From assembly GCA_024663395.1 (NCBI GenBank), contig JANFAH010000110.1, positions 1 through 64,000 on the forward strand: a stretch of DNA of 64,000 bases, read 5' to 3'. Position numbers and translations under genes: made by a program. The notes under the pieces were generated by a model that saw nothing but the letters and a program-made list of their open reading frames with translations, searched no databases and was not told where the DNA came from. The stretch comes from Pisolithus tinctorius (lineage: Eukaryota; Basidiomycota; Agaricomycetes; Boletales; Pisolithaceae). The stretch's first letter is position 1, and each line of letters begins with the position of its first letter. Below, one piece after another: positions 12,370 through 24,356 of the stretch.

Positions 12370-15173
12370 TGTAGGGAGCCATATACTCTCTGAGGCTGGA
12401 ACACGAATCTGTCACTAAATTCCACAGGCCTCTACAACAAACCTGTTTTGGAATTTGTTCCACTCATGTCTTCGTGTTTCCTCCCCACCCCTGTAGCCTT
12501 CGGAGTTTCTACCGACCTTCTGCATGTCGCTCAGTCATCAAAATGCTGATCTGGAAATTCTGCATTCACACAGAGTCATCTGGAATTCAGTAGCCATGCC
12601 ACTGACGTCACACAACAAAGGTGTTGTGGACATGGTTACAGCTGACTCTGCCTAACTCGTTGACAAGTTGTGCACAATGCCCATGCATGCAGATGAAGAC
12701 TAAAGGCCTCATGCATAGAAAGACTGCTGGAAATTAACAGTCATCCTTCGCACAAGAATGAGTTGTCAGTGCTAAAGAGAAAAGAGGAAGCAAGTTAAGT
12801 GTGCATTAAAAGTTTTTAGCGCCCATGTACAGCATTCCGGTTTTTGTCTTATCTCCACCATTTCCAAAGATATTGACTCCTTTTTCACACTCGCTTAAAG
12901 TGCTCAGCCCCACGATTCTTCCTTCCAAATTTGGAGAGGATCCTCGCACCCTGCATGTTTCTACAGCACTCCATCCATCAGACGCTCATTTCACCAAGTC
13001 CATCAATCATGGCCACCTCTTCATTGATCATCTCACTTGTCTCATTTGCCAGAGACAATGGCTACATATATCTGCCAGGTGTTCCCACCAGCTTCTGTCC
13101 TGAAGCCCCCTGGTTCATCCCATCATTGTCAGCCCCATCTCATCCCATGCAGCTTGGTCAGCATGTTCTCCTTGTCAGTATGACTTCCAGAAGGACATTC
13201 TTTGGTTGCCTCAGGTCTGTCACTCGGTTAGAAAGGTCTTATGTGGTCGTTTTGGTCTCCCCTCTTGATGAAGCATATGGATCATTCCTCCCTGCTCCCT
13301 GTACCATCTTTGTTCCAGTCTCATCCATCATTCTTCCCACATTGCGGCAGCTGCAGTATAATCTACTGTTCTCCAGCCTCCCTGATCACATCCATGACAA
13401 GTATGACATGCATCTTCCCTTCTTACTGCAAGATCCAGCTGAAGACATCCCCCCTTCTCCTCCTCCTCCATCAGAGCCCCATTCATGAAGTTTTTGTTAA
13501 CTTTGCTGAGAGGATGAAAGGGTGGGAGACGTGATCATGTATGCTTCCATTGCCCCACAGACCCCCAATGCCCTAGCCCCCTTTGATGCCTGACTCATGC
13601 CCTTCAATTCTGGAATTAATACTTCCCTATCTGGAAACACCATCCATCTGTCATGTCATCTTTGGATCTAGAGATGTCTCCACTGAGATCTGACTTGCAT
13701 TGCCACCCCCTAATGTGATATCAGTGCACTTACTCAGTTCTGACTCCATTTGACTCATTCTGTGATGTTTTGACTATCCTTGACTTGTTCATTGCCAATA
13801 CTTACCAATCCTCCTTGCTTGCTTACTTTTCATTTCTTGCTTACTCATCATGATTACTCAGTCCTTACTCATTACTTACCAAGTGTTTGTGCCTTGTTTG
13901 TCACAAGCTATGCTCCCCCCACAGTATATAAGCCCCCCATGTACTTAGCTACCCACAAGCAATCCAGAAGTCAGCTCAGCTCAGCATATCTCATTGTCGA
14001 CAATTGAGGCTCATTTGGAAGAGTCTATCTGTCTTCATTCAAATCATTGGTAGTTGAGGCTCCATCAAGGGTCTATCTACCTCTATTCATCATCAGCAGT
14101 ATCATCAGTGCTTAGTCAGCAACCTCTTGTTTAGTCATTCTTCCACTCCTGCATAACTCATCATCGACTTGTGCCAGGAGCATATTCTATCAAAATCCAT
14201 TACTCCCAAGTCCTTTTGGCTGAACACCCCTGCTCTGTTCAGCATCCCCTTCTCAATCAGCATTCATTCATCCTCTCCTGCATAACTCATTGATGACTTG
14301 CACCAGGAGCACCTCCACTTGAAGTCTCCCCCACTTTAGATTGCTCTGCCATCCAGGTTCCATGGAGGCAAACCACCACTCGCTCATACTTGTCTTTGGT
14401 GTTGGTTTTGGTTGGTTTTCACCACCTTTCCACACTTTGACTCACACTGCTCAGCCATGTCACCAGTCATCTGTGCCACTTACCTCAAAAAAAAACTCTG
14501 GTTTCCCCTGTTGCCCTAAATTCTGCAAGCTGGACTTCATGCCAGTACTCTACGCTCTGCCCTCCTGTGCTGCTCAGCCCCACCTCCCACTTGTATGCGT
14601 GCTCTCATTCTGTTGGAAGATACCCCTTACTGTTGTCCCATTCTTACTCTTGTCTACTACCCACCGGTCTATTTCACATGCATCTGTATTTCACTGACAT
14701 CTGATGTCCCTTCCTTTATTTTCCAGTCTTTTAATTTTCCTGCCCCACCTTATGCCATGAAGTCAGAAATATACCACCCACCTTTGGAGTCACTATCTGT
14801 GTGTGTTCTGCAAGTTTGAGAGTTTCTTGAGTCTAAGTGCATATATAGAGTCTACAGCATCTTCAGTGTCCCCAGAGGTCTTTGTGTCTCCTGCATCCTC
14901 CAGTCCTGCACACCTAATCCTGTATCCCTTTTGCTTTGAATTCGCTCCTCTTGATGCATAGCAACCTCTCGGAATTTCATATACCCATCTCGCTGTTCCT
15001 CACACATCTACACCTGTCTGGAATTAAATTCTGCAGCTCTCACACGTATTTCCCCACTACTTCTAAGACCTTCCTCGACTTCTCCTTCCACACAGCACCC
15101 CTTGGGATGATCCTAGGGAGTTCTCCCTTTGCCCTTCCTCTAGTCACATGCTTCCCAGAAGTCATGTCCCATA
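12370..15173 (+). repeat. 3' LTR of element 1 (LTR-E), carrying LTR-A
   Basis: Starts TGTAGGGAGCC at 12370, directly after the pre-LTR motif cagtcagcatttgaagtccctgg that element 4 also has before its 3' LTR. It continues to 12605, is interrupted by LTR-A (12606-14446), resumes at 14447 and ends GTCATGTCCCATA at 15173 (5' LTR: GTCATGTCCCACA). Without LTR-A it is about 960 bp. Both LTRs of element 1 contain LTR-A near the same position. Confidence 0.8.
12606..14446 (+). repeat. LTR-A copy inside the 3' LTR of element 1
   Basis: Starts CGTCACACAACAAAGG (first base changed from TG) and ends TTGACTCACA. It carries the A-family TATA region (agtatataagccccccatg near 13922). The flanking tetranucleotides CTGA and CTGC are not a clean duplication, as expected if this copy was inherited with LTR-E and not inserted here independently. 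Confidence 0.85.
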
Positions 15174-15699
15174 GCATGCAGTCAGGTACTCTGCAGCATG
15201 CACACTGCATGGTCCAGCACCTGGACTGTTTCCTTTTCTGGATGTTCTATGTTACCTGTTTGTATGTCCTCCGTCTACCCTTCATTCATCATCTGGGAAG
15301 TTTTACTTGAAAATTTCTGGGTCTCTGTATGTCAGTTCCGATTACGATTACTGTACCTCCATAGTAGTATAAAAGCATGTATCATACTCCACCATTCCTC
15401 AGTACAAATATCAACTTAGTTCCTACTCCTTCTGTCTCTGTCTTCTGTCTGTCAGAGTTACCTCTGACTCTCTCTGTCTGTACTCTCCCTCTGAAATACA
15501 AGGGCTGAGATCATGCAAGGGGGTAGTGCATGAGCTAAACCCGATGCCCTCACTCTGCTCCACCTTTACTTTGGTGGACTTCGTTCCTGCCACTACTCTG
15601 CCAGTCGGAGTTCTGTCCCTTCCTGTCGGCCTTGCTTCTGAACCCTCCTTCAGACCTTGCTTAGTGTCAGAGTTGGTCGGAGTAGGCCCAGACTTGACA
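15174..15699 (+). repeat. 5' LTR of element 2 (LTR-B), missing its first 210 bp
   Basis: Matches 24567-25092 with no net length change. TATAAAAG (near 15369) lies about 31 bp before the predicted transcript start at cAGTACAAATATCAAC (15401). It ends GACTTGACA at 15699. Confidence 0.9.
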
Positions 15700-15700
15700 G

Positions 15701-15716
15701 TATATTCATACTCACA
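15701..15716 (+). other. Self-complementary primer-binding site of element 2
   Basis: Two or more bases after the LTR comes ATTCATACT (15704-15712). Its reverse complement AGTATGAAT matches the predicted RNA start in this LTR (AGTACAAAT, 15401) at 7 of 9 bases. It matches the same place in the related LTR-F (AGTATGAAT, near 31515) at 9 of 9. This is the arrangement of Tf1/sushi elements that prime from their own RNA 5' end. No TGG tRNA-type site is present. Confidence 0.6.
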
Positions 15717-15760
15717 CTTGTATGATCTCATTTTCTGTCCTCTGAAAAACTTACACCATT

Positions 15761-18700
15761 ATGAGAACTCAAGCTCAATCTCAAAGAGAGGTTGCTGAGA
15801 ACCTTGCTGTAGTGCTAGCTAATCTGTGTCGACTCCCTTCCATTGTTGAACAATTCCAATCTTTCTCTGCTCGACGCTGCTCTTGCACTGAGGGCAAAAG
15901 TGCTTTGCAGGCTGGTCGCTCCGACCTCCACCCCACAACCTTCCATACTCCGTCCCCTCATAATCGAGATGATGGACCCGATCCCAACCCTGATTATCCT
16001 GATGATGATCCTGACAGCAGGGGCAGCAGTGACAGGGATATCCCCAAAGACCTGGCTGAGCTGCCAGAGGATCCCCTTGTAGCTCTCACTAGAGTTGTCC
16101 ATGCACTTGCATGGTCTAGTTCGTGCACTGGAGACTCTGCTCCGAAAACCAAAGTCTGTGAGCCTGACACCTTCGATGGCTCTGACCCTAAGAAACTCTG
16201 TGAGTTCCTCATACAATGTGAGTTGAACTTCCAAGACTGCCCCTGCACATTCTGCTCTGACAGAGCCAAGGTCACCTTCGCTCAGTCTTATCTTAAGGGT
16301 ATGGCTCTGGCCTGGTTTGAGCCAGATCTGCTAAACCCTGACAACTATGATTGCTGTGAATCAAAGTGTGGAAAGGCAGTATAAACCAACCAAACCAACA
16401 CCAAAGACAAATAATGTGCGAGTGGTGGTTTGCCTCCACGGAACCTGGAGTGCAGAGAAACCTAAATGTGTGGGGGGGACTTCAAGTAGAGGGCTCCTGG
16501 CACAAGTCATCGACGAGTTACACAGGAGAGGATGAATGAATGCTGATTGAGAAGGGGATGCTGAACAGAGCAGGGGTGTTCAGCCAAAAGGACTTGGGAG
16601 TAATGGATTTTGATAGGACGTGCTCCTGGCGCAAGTTGATGACGAGTTACACAGGAGTGGATGGATGACTAAACAAGAGGTTGCTGACTAAGCACTGATG
16701 ATACTGCTGATGATGAATAGAGGTAGATAGACCCTTGATGGAGCCTCAACTACCAATGATATAAATGAAGACAGATAGACTCTTCCGAATGAGCCTCAAC
16801 TGTCGATGACGAGATATGCTGAGCTGAGCTGACTTCTGGATTGCTTCCTGATTGATTCCTGATTGATTGTGGGTAGCTAAGTACATGGGGGTTTATATAC
16901 TGAGGGGGGAGCACAGCTTGTGGCAAACAGGGCACAAACACTTGGTAAGTAATGAGTAAGGACTGAGTAATCATGATGAGTAAGCGAGAAATGAAAAGTA
17001 AGCAAGCACAGAGGATTGGTAAGTATTGGCAATAAATGAGTCAAGGATAGTCAAAATATCACAAAACGAGTCAAATAGAACCAGAAACTGAGTAAGTGCA
17101 CTGATATCACATTAGGGGGTGGTGATGCAAGTTAGATCTTGGTGGAGACATCTCTAGATCCAAAGATGGCATGACAGATGGACGGTGTTTCCAGATAGGG
17201 AAGTATTAATTCCAGAATTGAAGGGCATGAGTCAGGTGTCAAAGGGGGCTAGGGCATTGGGGGTCTGTGGGGCAATGAGAGCATACATGATTGCATCTCC
17301 CACCCTTTCATCCTCTCAGTGAAGTTAACAAAGACTTCATGAATGGGGCTCTGATGGAGGAGGAGGAGAAGGGGGGACATCTTCTGCTGGATCTTGCAGT
17401 AGGAAGGCAAGATGCATGTCATACTCATCATGAATGCGATCAGGGAGGCTGGCGGACAGTAGACCATACTGCAGCTGTTGCAATGCAGGAAGAATGATGG
17501 ATGAGATTGGAATAAAGACGGTGCAGGGAGCAGGGAGGAACGATCCATATGCTTCATCAACTGGGGAGACTGAAACGACCACATAAGACCTTTCTAACCG
17601 AGTGACAGACCTGAGGTGACCAAAGAACATCCTTCTGGAAGTCATACTGACAAGGAGAACATGCCAACCAAGCTGCATGGGACGAGATGGGGCTGACAAT
17701 GATGGGATGAACCAGGGGGCTTCAGGACAGAAGCTGGTGGGAACGCCTGGCAGATATATGTAGCCACTGTCTCTGGCAAATCAGACAAGCGAGATGATCG
17801 ACGAAGAGGTGGCCATGATTGATGGACTTAGTGAAATGAGCATCTGATGGATGGAGTGCTGTAGAAACATGCAGGGTGCGAGGATCCTCTCCAAATTTGG
17901 AAGGAAGAATCGTGGGGCTGAGCACTTTAAGCGAGCATGGGAACGGAGTCGATATCTTTGGAAATGGTGGAGATATGATGAAAACTGGAATGCCATACAC
18001 GGGTGCTAAAAACCTTTGACGTGCGCTTAACTCGCTTCCTCTTTTCTCTTTAGCACTGATGACTTGTTCTTGTGCAAAGGATGACTGTTAACGTCCAACA
18101 GTCTTTCTACGCATGAGGCCTTTAGTCTTCATCTGCATGCTTGGGCATTGTGCGCAACTCGTCAACGAGTTAGGCAGAGTCAGCTGTAACCATGTCCACA
18201 ACACCTTTGGTGTGTGACACTGCCTGCTCTGGATGGACAACTATCATGAATTCTTACAAGAGCTCACAACTAATTTCGGTCTGCATGATGCCATAGTGGA
18301 TGCTGTCCAACAACTCGAGAACCTCACCATGAAGGATGGTTCTCAAATTACCAAATATGTTGTGGAGTTCAATCACTGGGCTTCACAGGTCAAGGACTAT
18401 GGTGTTGGTGCACTCCACCACTGCTTCTATAGTGGACTTCCAGACTGCATCAAGGATGAGATCGCTCGCATTGGAAAGCCTTCTACCCTCGCACAACTCC
18501 ACAAACTTGCCCAGACCATCAATGTGCACTACTGGGAGTGCAAAGCAGAGATCTCATGCACCACCAAGTCTGCCTCTGACAAGTCACAGTCTTCCAACTC
18601 CGACAACAAAACTAAATCGTCATCCTCTGCCTCCACTCCAAAGTCCAATGCCAAGGGCAAGGGCAAACAGAAAGATCTGCCCAAGTCCAACACATCCAAG

Positions 18701-18913
18701 TCTGATATTGCCCACCTTCTGGGCAAAGATGGCAAGCTCACCTCTGCTGAATGCCAGCACAGGATGAAGAACAACCTCTGCCTCTTCTGTGGTGAGGATG
18801 GCCACTCTGCCAAGGACTGTCCCAAGTCCACCTCTTGTGCAGCCAAAGCCTGTGCAGCTACAGCTGGAACTCTGCCTACTCTGCCCATGGAGCAGGCAGA
18901 GCCAAAAAATTAG
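15761..18913 (+). pseudogene. Gag of element 2, split by LTR-A
   Basis: Part 1 (15761-16354) has a polar N-terminus and the capsid start (EPDTFDGSDPKKLCEFLIQC), matching gag of element 3. It is interrupted at codon level by LTR-A (16355-18219). Part 2 resumes at 18224 and includes the rest of capsid (FITELQ-like region, YVVEFNHWASQV), a Lys/Ser-rich linker and a canonical C-x2-C-x4-H-x4-C zinc knuckle (CLFCGEDGHSAKDC, about 18781-18822). It stops at 18913. Removing LTR-A and one tetranucleotide restores a continuous frame, so gag was intact when LTR-A inserted. Confidence 0.85.
16355..18219 (-). repeat. Solo LTR-A, copy 3, complete
   Basis: On the minus strand it begins TGTCACACACC and ends with the A terminus (TTTGATTCACA, one change). 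The 4-bp duplication is TTGC (16351-16354) and CTGC (18220-18223). It is 1865 bp with no coding capacity. Near 18160 it has the near-palindrome AACTCGT-CA-ACGAGTT. Confidence 0.9.
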
Positions 18914-18960
18914 TCCACTCCTTCAGGGAGCTCGCACAGCCTGGAGGAAGCATTGAACCC

Positions 18961-21900
18961 AACTGTGCGCAACCAGACATCCGACTCAATGTGTCTGCTC
19001 TTTCTAGTCCCAATTCTTTACTTCCATCTGTAACTATTCTTGACTATTCTGATGATACTGTTTCTGCGTTGATCGATTCTGGCTCTTCTCATTGTTTCAT
19101 AGACCCATCTATAATCAAAAAATATGCCATTCCTGTTTCCTCCATTTCTCCACCACTTCTGCTCTGCTTGTCTGATGGTAGTACAAATGCTGTCATTTCC
19201 CAAGAAGTAGATCTTTCCCTCCACTTTCCTTCTGGCGATGTCAACTCTGCTTTGTTTTATGTTACTCCATTGGATTCTTCATGTTTGCTGGTATTAGGAC
19301 ACAACTGGCTCACCTGCTTCAATCTGTTGATTGACTGGGTATTGGGCAGTATATTGTTCAAACCACTGTTACAGGGAATGCCAACACCCCAGGTGCCTTT
19401 GTCACCTTCCACTGCAACCTTTGCTCTGGATCCAACACCCTCTGCTCCGTCTGCAGCTCCATCTGCAACTCTGACTGACTCACTGCGCTCTGCTCTGCTC
19501 ATCTCACTCATCAATGCTGCTGCATATGTCAGAGCCTGTGCTCTCCCTGGCTCTAGACAGTTCTGCTTACAGCTCTCCACTGATGATGTGAAGCTTCATG
19601 TGTCCTCCACTTCCTCTGCGCCTCCTGACCTCTCTTTGGTCCCTCCTGAGTATCATGAGTTTGCTGACGTCTTTAGTAAAGACAAGGCTATGGAACTTCC
19701 ACCACACCGCTCATTCAATCTCAAGATCGACCTCGAGGAAGGAGCTTCTCCACCCATTGGTACAATCTACTCTCTTTCTCCACCAGAGCTTGAAGCTCTC
19801 TGCAACTTCATTGACAAGCACCTTGGCTATGGCTTCATCAAGCAGTCCACATCCACTCACAGTGCCCCTGTCCTCTTCATAAAGAAGGACAGTTCACTAC
19901 ACCTCTGCATAGACTATTGAGGACTCAACAAAATCATGAAAAAAGATCGCTATCCACTGCCACTCATCTCTGACCTACTTGACTCTCCAAGCCATGCTAA
20001 AGTCTACACCAAGATCAACCTCCACCATGCCTATCATCTGGTCCACATCACAGACGGAGATGAATGGAAAATGGCATTCCACACTTGTTATGGTTCTTAT
20101 GAGTGGTGGGTAATGCCATTTGGCCTGACTAATGTGCCTGCAGCCTTCCAGCAATTTGTTAATAGCATCTTTGTGGACATGCTCAATGTCTGCATCATGG
20201 TATACCTCAATGACATCTTAATCTATTCACAGGATATGGAGTTGCATCATGAACACATAAAAGAGGTACTCTGCCACCTTCAAAAGCATGGTCTCTATGC
20301 CAAGCCAGAGAAGTGCAGGTTTCACTCTGACTCCATTGAGTATCTTGGTTACATTCTTTCTCCCTCTGGTCTCACCATGTCTGCTGAGAAGGTTCAGGCA
20401 GTCTGCAACTGGCCTGAGCCATGGAAGGTGCGAGACATCCAATCCTTCCTTGGTTTTGCAAACTTCTACAGATGATTCATTAATAACTACTCCGACATCA
20501 TCGCTCCACTGTAGGGAATGTAATTTCCCTACTAGGGGATTTGTTTTATTTTGTTCATTTTATTTAGTTTTCATTCTAAGTGTTTTTCTGTTAGTGGTAC
20601 TTAGAATTTCGCATTTTGGTTGCTTAGTCAGCCCTACCTAGCATTTGATGTAGTTAGCTTTTTTTAACAATAGACAAGTTACCACAGACGAGAGACAAAA
20701 TCAAGCAGGTCATTTCCCTGCACCCAGACAGCCCTAGAAGCCTTCAGATGACTATCAGGGTCCTTGCCCAGGTTATAGAAGCCCCTTTGGCTTACTCACT
20801 CCCCTCAGATATCCCTGCTTTACTCAGCTACTTCTACACTCCCTCTTAAATCTATTTTCCTACACCGCTCACTCGCCTCATGCGAAAGGGTGCTCCTTGG
20901 AACTTTTCTGAGAAGTGCCACTCCACTTTCCTCCACCTGAAGGATGCCTTCAGCTCTGCTCCTATTCTCACTCATTGGGTTCCTGATGCTCTGCTTACAG
21001 TAGAAACCGATGCCTCTGACTATGCCATTGCTGGTATTCTGTCAATCACCTGCTCCAACGGTGAACTCTGCCCAGTCACTTTCTACTCCTGCACCATGAC
21101 CATGCCAGAACTCAACTATGATACCCATGACAAGGAGCTGTTGGCTATCTTTGAGGCCTTCTGCCATTGGCGGCATTACCTAGAAGGCTCCACCTTACCT
21201 GTCAATGTGGTGATGGACCACAAAAACCTTGAGTACTTTTCCACCTCTAAGGTTCTCACTCGTCGACAGGCCCACTGGTCAGAGTACCTTTCCCAGTTTA
21301 ACCTTTCCATCCACTTCTGCCCTGGCTGCCTAGGAGCCAAACCTGATGCACTTACATGATGTTGGGACATCTACCCAAAAGGGGGGGATAGGGACTACGC
21401 ACAAGTAAATCCTCACAATCTCTGCCCAATGTTTACACAGGAGCAACTCACGTCGTCCCTCCATACCACTACCCTCATGGCACCTGTGCTCTGCACTGCC
21501 ATGGTCTTCAATGTTGAGTGCTTGCACTCTGACATCATCTCCACCCTACCCTCTGACCCAGTCTCCGCCAGCCATCTCCCAACTCTGACTAAGCCTTGGT
21601 GGTCCCTGGACTCTGATGGTCTACTCCACCTTGATGGTCACATCTTTGTCCCTGACATCGATGATCTCCACCTTCGAGTGCTTCAGTTCAAACATGACCA
21701 TCCTCCAGCAGGCCATTTTGGGCAAAACCACACCTTAGAACTTGTCTGCAGGGACTATGTGTGGCCTAACCTCCACTCTGATGTGAAAGGATATGTCAGG
21801 TCTTGCACCGCCTGTGGAAGGAGCAAAACTCCATGACACCACCCCTATGGTCTACTGAAGCAACTCCCCATCCCAGAGAGACCTTGGAACTCCATCTCCA

Positions 21901-22946
21901 TGGACTTCATCAAACACCTCCCCAACTCCAATGGCTACTCTGCCATACTCATGGTGGTGGACTGCCTCTCAAAGCAAGTGGTGTTCATCCCCACCCATGA
22001 CTCTGTCACCTCCACCAAACTCGCTAAGCTCTTCCTTACCCATGTCTTCTCCAAGCATGGAGTACCAGCTAATGTCACCTCCGACAGAGGTCCTGAGTTT
22101 GTCTCACACTTCTTCTGCTCCCTAGGAAAGGCTCTTGATATGCATCTTCACTTCACTTCGGGTTACCACCCAGAAGGTGATGGCCAGACCAAGCGAATGA
22201 ACCAGACTCTCGAGCAATACCTTCATGTCTACTGTGACTACCAACAAGACAATTGGGCTGAGCTGTTACCTCTAGCAGAGTTCACTTTCAACAATGCACC
22301 AAGTGTGACAACTGGAGTTTCTCCCTTCTTCACTAACAAGGGATACCATCCAAACCTGTCTGTGGTCCCTGACCAAGACTTCACCTCTCCAAGGGCTCAT
22401 GACTATGTCATCGAGCTCTCTGCCCTTCATGATTTCCTCTGCTCTGAAATGTCTGCCACTCAACAGTGCTACCAGGGTCCAGCAGATGCCAAATGCATAC
22501 CTCTGCCTGAGTTCAAGGTTGGAGAACAGGCCTACATCAAAGCCAAGTACTTCTGCTCCACTTGTCCTTCAGAAAAACTCTCCGAAAAGTACTTAGGTCT
22601 GTTCACCATCTTGGCCAGGCCAGGTACACACTCCATCACCCTTAAACTCCCTGACTCTATACACTTGGTACATCCAGTCTTCCATGTCTCTCAACTGGAA
22701 GCCACAGCAGCCAATCCTTTCCCAAACCAACAACAACCTCTGCCTCTGCCAGTGGATGTTGATGGTGACCTTGAGTACAAAGTGTTGGAGATACTCAACT
22801 CTAAGGTGGACTGCCACTGCCACCACTGTCAACTCCTGTATCTAGTCCACTGGGCTGGGTATGAGAACACTGATGAAGAAACCTCTTGGTTGCTTGCAAC
22901 TGAGCTAGATCATGCCTCTGACATAGTCTCTGCTTTCCATGAATGA
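18961..22946 (+). pseudogene. Pol of element 2 with chromodomain, split by solo LTR-I
   Basis: Protease: ALIDSGSSHCFID near 19067. Reverse transcriptase: about 19640-20500, with a CGA to TGA stop at 19918 and a polymerase box reading YLND (near 20205) in place of YLDD. The text is interrupted at 20510 by a solo LTR and resumes with RNase H (20880-21359, ETDASDYAIAGIL and NYDTHDKELLAI). Integrase follows: zinc region HFGQNHT ... CTACGRSK, core motifs SMDFIKHLP, TSDRGPEF and PEGDGQTKRMNQTLEQ, complete D-D-E. The C-terminus has the HPVFHVSQL junction and a chromodomain (EYKVLEILNSKVD ... LYLVHWAGYENTDEETSW). Chromodomains direct integration to marked chromatin. Confidence 0.88.
20510..20864 (+). 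repeat. Solo LTR-I in pol of element 2
   Basis: TGTAGGGAAT ... TTTTCCTACA, 355 bp with inverted ends. The 4-bp target duplication is CCAC (20506-20509) and CCGC (20865-20868). The first bases can fold (TGTAGGGAATGTAATTTCCCTA). A second copy is at 33532-33811. Confidence 0.85.
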
Positions 22947-23165
22947 TATCTGCATAAACCAAGCCTGAACCAACCTCTGCCATAATACTCCACCTACATA
23001 ACCTTCCTCCATGGGCCAACTCCACCCCTTACCGAACTACCTTAAGTACTTTAGAATTTTCTCTGCTTATCTGTTTCATTTCTCATAATCACAAACAAAA
23101 TCATAAGTCTATTTCGTAGTAGTACAAAAAAATACAGAAGACAAAAAAAAAAAAATAGAAGAAAA
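22947..23165. other. Spacer after pol of element 2
   Basis: AT-rich non-coding stretch with an A13 run near 23145. It separates convergent pol and the antisense gene. No ORF is credible. Confidence 0.5.
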
Positions 23166-24159
23166 CTACTCTACTCCTCCATTGCCTGCTCTCTGCCATC
23201 CTCCTGCTCCTCTCCACCTTTCTGCCATCCTCTTGAAGGCAGTTGCAGCCCTCTCATGTGCCTCCACATACCTCTCCACAGCCTGCAGCTGCCTTTCCCA
23301 CTCCCACTCTGCCCACCATGAGGAGGTCCCCACTCCTGGGGGTCCCTTGTGCAGTGTCTCTGGTTCCTCCTCGTCTTCTCTGCCTGCCTCCTGCTCGTCG
23401 TCTGCTTCCTCCATCTCTGTCGCTTTCTCTTTTCCCTTCCCTCATAACCTCTTCTTCTTCTCCCCTCGGGAACTTCCTGTCCCTGCTCTCTTCTGCAAGG
23501 GTCCTGCCATGGTGTCCTCCTTCGTCCAACTGCATGTTTTCTTCTTGTTATGGCAGGGCACACAGGCCCTGGTCTTGCCTTGCCCTGGCTCGCACTGCCC
23601 TGCCATCAGACTCACTATGCAGTGAGTGCAGGGGGCTCTCTTGGTTGCAGTAACTACCACAGAGGTCCCAGGGACCCTCTGGGCAGCGTTAACATTGTAC
23701 ACAGCGCCACTTAACCTGAAATGATAAGGTCAGAAAAAAATAAGTCAGCTCCACCTGACTCGCAATACTCTGTCACTCACCTTTGTGCAGCCTCATTCTG
23801 CCTGGCCTGGGCCCTCTGCCTCTGTCTCTCAGCCTCTTCCACTGCTGCTCTCTGCCTTTGCCTCTCGGCCTCTTCCTCTGTGCTTCTTCCTCCTCTCTCT
23901 GTCTCCACTCTGCCTCCAGTCATGCTTCCTCTGCCTTTTGTCATTTGGCCTCCTCTCACTTGGCCTTGCACTCCGCCTCGTGCTCCCTCTCTCTCTTCTC
24001 CGCCTCCTCTTGCCAACAGGCTCTCTCTGCGATCTTCTTGCATTCGGTGTTGGTCAAGTCATCGGTAAGGACGACCAGTGCATTGTCTGCGACTTGGGAG
24101 TAGTCGCAGCAGCGGCCTGGTGTTGGCTGGGGGGTTGTGTTCTCATGCTGGAAGGACAT
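23166..24159 (-). pseudogene. Antisense accessory gene of element 2 with a Zn2Cys6-like cluster
   Basis: Read against pol. The N-terminus (24159 downward, MSFQHENTTPQP...) runs into a Glu/Arg/Ala-rich coiled coil (about 24043-23777). After a probable short intron comes the cluster C-x2-C-x8-C-x9-C-x2-C-x6-C (from about 23632), then a basic GEKKKRL tract and a second Glu/Ala/Arg-rich helix (23414-23166). Frame changes coincide with possible 50-70 nt introns, but I could not fix every junction, and some frames contain stops. Position, orientation, order (acidic/helical, cysteine cluster, basic tract, helix) and spacing match the antisense genes of elements 1 and 4. Confidence 0.55.
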
Positions 24160-24341
24160 GATGATGAGCAAAGAAGGTACAAGGGCTCTGTGCCCTAAAC
24201 ATGTGTTTTTAAGTGGTTCTTCAAACTCTGATGGAGCTCCACTGTGGCTAAACCATCATCCTCGAGGCATCAAAATAATTTCAAATGATCAACTCATGTT
24301 GATCTGGTCCTGTACATGCAGCCTTCAGTGGTTCAGGCCCT

Positions 24342-24356
24342 AAGGGGGGGGGGCAC
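24342..24356 (+). other. Polypurine tract of element 2
   Basis: A run of AAGG followed by G bases ends three bases before the 3' LTR start TGTCATAACC at 24357. This is the expected place for plus-strand priming. Confidence 0.7.

Larger units (their letters stand above)
1..15173 (+). mobile_element. Ty3/gypsy element 1 (LTR-E family), degenerate, start outside window
   Basis: Order on the plus strand: 5' LTR (ends 1953), primer-binding site (1960), gag, protease, reverse transcriptase, RNase H, integrase, an antisense gene, and a 3' LTR (12370-15173). The PR-RT-RH-IN order and the H-H-C-C/DDE integrase identify Ty3/gypsy. There is no chromodomain, unlike elements 2 and 3. Gag and pol are broken by stops and frameshifts, so the copy cannot be autonomous. 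Its nearest relative in the window is element 4, which has the same kind of capsid, a FIDD polymerase box and the same primer-binding site. Its 3' LTR ends exactly where the LTR of element 2 resumes, so it most likely sits inside the 5' LTR of element 2. Confidence 0.85.

Noticed and set aside
15423..15731. Minus-strand ORFs in LTR-B (also 24816-25115)
   Set aside because: They are conserved only because the LTR is repeated; no domain and no independent support.
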